Source: Rhodanobacteraceae bacterium (GTDB lineage: Bacteria > Pseudomonadota > Gammaproteobacteria > Xanthomonadales > SZUA-5). From it: 7,739 nt of DNA. The stretch is from contig QIMA01000229.1 of assembly GCA_003233535.1 (NCBI GenBank), forward strand, positions 1-7,739, written 5' to 3'. The notes below the pieces were generated by a model. The model did not search any database and was not told where the DNA came from. It saw only the letters and a program-made list of their open reading frames with translations. The position numbers were made by a program, and so were the translations under genes. Shown here one piece after another: positions 5,984-7,739 of the stretch; positions within the stretch are counted from its first letter, which is position 1, and each line of letters starts with the position of its first letter.

Positions 5984-6015
5984 GTCGTCATTCATTTACA
6001 TAAGGTCGCGTCGGG

Positions 6016-6642
6016 GTGCTTGCCAGAACGCCAAAAGATATCGGGCTGATCATTCGCTCCAGGCGAAAGGCCCTCGGCTGGGATCAAGCGCACTTAGCCA
6101 AATCGGCTGGAGTGAGCCGACAGTGGCTAATCGACGCGGAGAAAGGCAAGCCCCGAGCCGAGCTTAGGCTGATCCTGCAGACCATCAATACCCTTGGACT
6201 GTCCTTGCATGCGAGCTCAACAGAGCTTGCGAAACAAGACAATGAGCCGCGTCCAACGGATCCCGATACACCCGCTAACAGAGAATCTTCGAGTGAAAAC
6301 GAAGGAACCGCTGAGCTGTCAAAGCTAGCCAGCGGCCTCTGTGAGGAAATGGAACAGGCTTTGAGCGAAGCATCCGGTGCGTTCCCGAACGCCGCCGATG
6401 AGGCGCGAAGTCTTGCCAGCATTGGACATAGCGAGCTGGACAAACACTTGACTGGTGGTATGCCAGACGATCTACACGCACTCATGCGGCTACAGCATGG
6501 CGCCGCTGAGCTCGCAAAGCTGGTCAGCATCCTGCCTGAGGAGATGGGTGCGCAATGGCGATCGGCAACCACGAGCATCAACGAACGAAGCAAGCTTCTC
6601 GAGTCCGATCCCTTAAGTCTTCATCGCGGCAAGAAACGCTAA
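6016..6642 (+). CDS. hipB: HipB-like XRE-family antitoxin/repressor with long duplicated C-terminal extension
   Basis: 208 residues, against 88 for E. coli HipB. Residues 7-65 form a Cro/C1-type helix-turn-helix: DIGLIIRSRRKALGWDQAHL, then AKSAGVSRQWLIDAEKGKPR, then AELRLILQTINTLGLSL. This is the arrangement seen in proteobacterial HipB proteins. Residues 70-97 are a polar, Pro/Ser/Glu-rich linker. Residues 98-208 are largely helical and acidic, with a basic end (HRGKKR). Two segments repeat: TAELSKLASGLCEEMEQALS (98-117) and AAELAKLVSILPEEM (163-177). The start is GTG 6016: an in-frame TAA at 6001 rules out starts further upstream, and AAGG lies 10 nt before it. The TAA shares its last A with the hipA ATG. 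It would repress the operon through the upstream dyads and neutralise HipA. The role of the extension is unknown. Confidence 0.85.
   Translation: MLARTPKDIGLIIRSRRKALGWDQAHLAKSAGVSRQWLIDAEKGKPRAELRLILQTINTLGLSLHASSTELAKQDNEPRPTDPDTPANRESSSENEGTAELSKLASGLCEEMEQALSEASGAFPNAADEARSLASIGHSELDKHLTGGMPDDLHALMRLQHGAAELAKLVSILPEEMGAQWRSATTSINERSKLLESDPLSLHRGKKR
6307..6375 (+). repeat. Internal duplication in the HipB-like gene, copy 1
   Basis: This segment encodes residues 98-120 (TAELSKLASGLCEEM...). The first 15 codons match copy 2 at 6502-6546 at 34 of 45 bases by my hand alignment, and 9 of 15 residues are identical. The copies are 195 bp (65 residues) apart. Similarity falls off after the EEM. 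Confidence 0.5.
6502..6570 (+). repeat. Internal duplication in the HipB-like gene, copy 2
   Basis: This segment encodes residues 163-185 (AAELAKLVSILPEEM...), the second copy of the helical motif at 6307-6375. A shorter similar stretch, TELAK, occurs at residues 69-73, so the extension may have grown by repeated duplication. Confidence 0.5.
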
Positions 6643-7739
6643 TGTCCTTAGCGGTACTGCTCAACCAAGAAATCATCGGCGAACTCAGCACCGACAACGG
6701 CAAGCCGCATTTCGTTTACACGCCACAGTGGCGTTCATTCCCGAACGCTACCCCGCTGTCGTTGTCTCTTCCTCTAGCGGCTGACTCCCATCCCCCGAAA
6801 ATCGTCACATCCGTACTCTGGGGCTTATTGCCCGACAACCAGGACACTTTGCGCGCTTGGGCGAGGAGATTCGAAGTATCAGCCAACAATCCGGTAGCTC
6901 TGCTGTCGCGCATGGGAGAGGACTGCGCTGGCGCCGTCTCGTTCGTCGCGCCTGAGCGGCTGGCGAATTGGCGGAGTAGTGCGCCCGAAATCCAGTGGAT
7001 AAGCGACTCTGAGATGGAGCGACGGTTGCGCGATCTTCGGACAAACCAGGGTATCGCCCGTGACCCGGGCGACCACGGTCAATTCAGCCTTGCCGGAGCG
7101 CAGCCGAAAATGGCCGTGCATTTCCATGACAACAAATGGGGCATCCCTGCCGGCTGCACGCCGACCACACACATTCTGAAACCACCGAGTGGAGAGTTCA
7201 AAGGCATCGCAGAAAACGAACATTTCTGCTTCAGGCTCGCACGATCCGTCGGACTGCCAACGGCGCCGTCGGTCGTGCTCAAATTTGGTGCAGAGGTCAC
7301 GCTGTGCGTTGAGCGCTACGATCGCGCCCTGGTGGACGGACAGCACACGCGCATCCATCAGGAGGATTTCTGCCAAGCCCTCGGCATCCATCCGCAAACG
7401 AAATATCAGAATGACGGTGGCCCGTCGCCCAAGGCAATGGCAGACGTCCTCTATGCTCACTCAATCCGCCCAGCGGAGGACGTGCTAACGCTATTTCGTG
7501 TCCTGGTCTTTAACTGGATGATCGCCGGCTCCGATGCGCACGCGAAGAACTACTCCCTATTTCTTCGACCCCAGGGCCGAGTAAGTCTTGCTCCGCTATA
7601 CGATCTTTTGAGCTTCCTGCCTTACCAGGCATTCAACCGACATGAAACACCGCTTGCCATGAAGATTGGGAGCAAGTATCGCTACGGCGACATACGGCTG
7701 CGCGATTGGGTGAAGACGGCAGCCGAAATGCGGGTTAAT
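6642..7739 (+). CDS. hipA: HipA-type serine/threonine kinase toxin (3' partial)
   Basis: 366 codons are visible and the gene runs off the window; E. coli HipA has 440 residues. The N-terminal subdomain is present (MSLAVLLNQEIIGELSTDNG). Ser149 in FSLAGAQPKMAV corresponds to the E. coli autophosphorylation site Ser150 (SVAGAQEKTAL). KPP...ENEHFCFRLARSVGL follows the family pattern. The kinase core shows Asp298 in GSDAHAKNYSLF (catalytic loop) and Asp321 in LAPLYDLLS (metal-binding Asp, the DFG equivalent). Known HipA proteins phosphorylate glutamyl-tRNA synthetase or other tRNA synthetases, halting translation and promoting persistence; the target here is inferred only. The ATG overlaps the antitoxin TAA by one base (TAATG), so translation is coupled. 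No disruption is seen in the visible part. Confidence 0.93.
   Translation, partial: MSLAVLLNQEIIGELSTDNGKPHFVYTPQWRSFPNATPLSLSLPLAADSHPPKIVTSVLWGLLPDNQDTLRAWARRFEVSANNPVALLSRMGEDCAGAVSFVAPERLANWRSSAPEIQWISDSEMERRLRDLRTNQGIARDPGDHGQFSLAGAQPKMAVHFHDNKWGIPAGCTPTTHILKPPSGEFKGIAENEHFCFRLARSVGLPTAPSVVLKFGAEVTLCVERYDRALVDGQHTRIHQEDFCQALGIHPQTKYQNDGGPSPKAMADVLYAHSIRPAEDVLTLFRVLVFNWMIAGSDAHAKNYSLFLRPQGRVSLAPLYDLLSFLPYQAFNRHETPLAMKIGSKYRYGDIRLRDWVKTAAEMRVN

Larger units (their letters stand above)
5687..6015. other. Divergent intergenic region between AAA+ gene and hipBA
   Basis: These 329 nt separate the minus-strand AAA+ start from the plus-strand antitoxin start. The half next to the AAA+ gene (5687-5900) holds one inverted repeat (5710-5734) and no promoter I would defend on either strand. 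The half next to hipBA (5901-6000) is AT-richer and packed with dyad sites and a consensus -10, annotated separately. No convincing protein is encoded on either strand. Confidence 0.6.

Noticed and set aside
6084..6593. 169-codon minus-strand open frame
   Set aside because: It is antisense to the HipB-like gene, which has a clear helix-turn-helix domain, promoter and coupled hipA; the antisense frame is Ser/Cys-rich noise.

Overview
The window looks like chromosomal DNA of a fairly GC-rich proteobacterium. My best guess is a gammaproteobacterium of the Xanthomonadales/Rhodanobacteraceae type. That guess rests on the small exported protein ending in ...ADGFE, a tail I remember from that group; it comes from memory and was not searched. 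Genes are tightly packed with several 1- or 4-nt overlaps. No rRNA, tRNA, CRISPR array or intact insertion sequence is visible.

Left part (1-1632): a two-gene cell-surface or exported module. The first gene enters from outside the window. It encodes a collagen-like Gly-X-Y stalk with a 90-bp DNA repeat, then a glycine/serine-rich beta-repeat region, then a C-terminal intramolecular chaperone autoprocessing domain (peptidase S74 type). Its stop overlaps the start of a small secreted protein in an ATGA. Next comes a TIGR03032/DUF4915-type protein of unknown function (1846-2889), followed by a short non-coding stretch that may hold a gene remnant.

Middle part (3056-5686): a complete vapBC toxin-antitoxin operon with a 9-bp perfect inverted repeat over the antitoxin ribosome binding site. 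It converges on a minus-strand AAA+ ATPase of 580 residues whose first AAA-like module has lost its Walker A. Between them lie a REP-like inverted repeat and a decayed DUF6429-type gene, which has an in-frame TAG and a missing C-terminus.

Right part (5687-7739): a divergent regulatory region carrying a series of dyad sites at nearly even spacing (centres 27, 25 and 27 bp apart) and a consensus TATAAT. It is followed by a hipBA operon. The HipB-like antitoxin is more than twice the length of E. coli HipB and has an acidic C-terminal extension with an internal duplication. HipA has all the kinase landmarks visible and is cut only by the window edge.

Together, 3056-7739 reads as an accessory island: two toxin-antitoxin operons with the same TAATG overlap flank an unusual AAA+ ATPase and gene debris. 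The points most worth following up are the hip operator array, the duplicated HipB extension and the AAA+ protein. No function is proven here.
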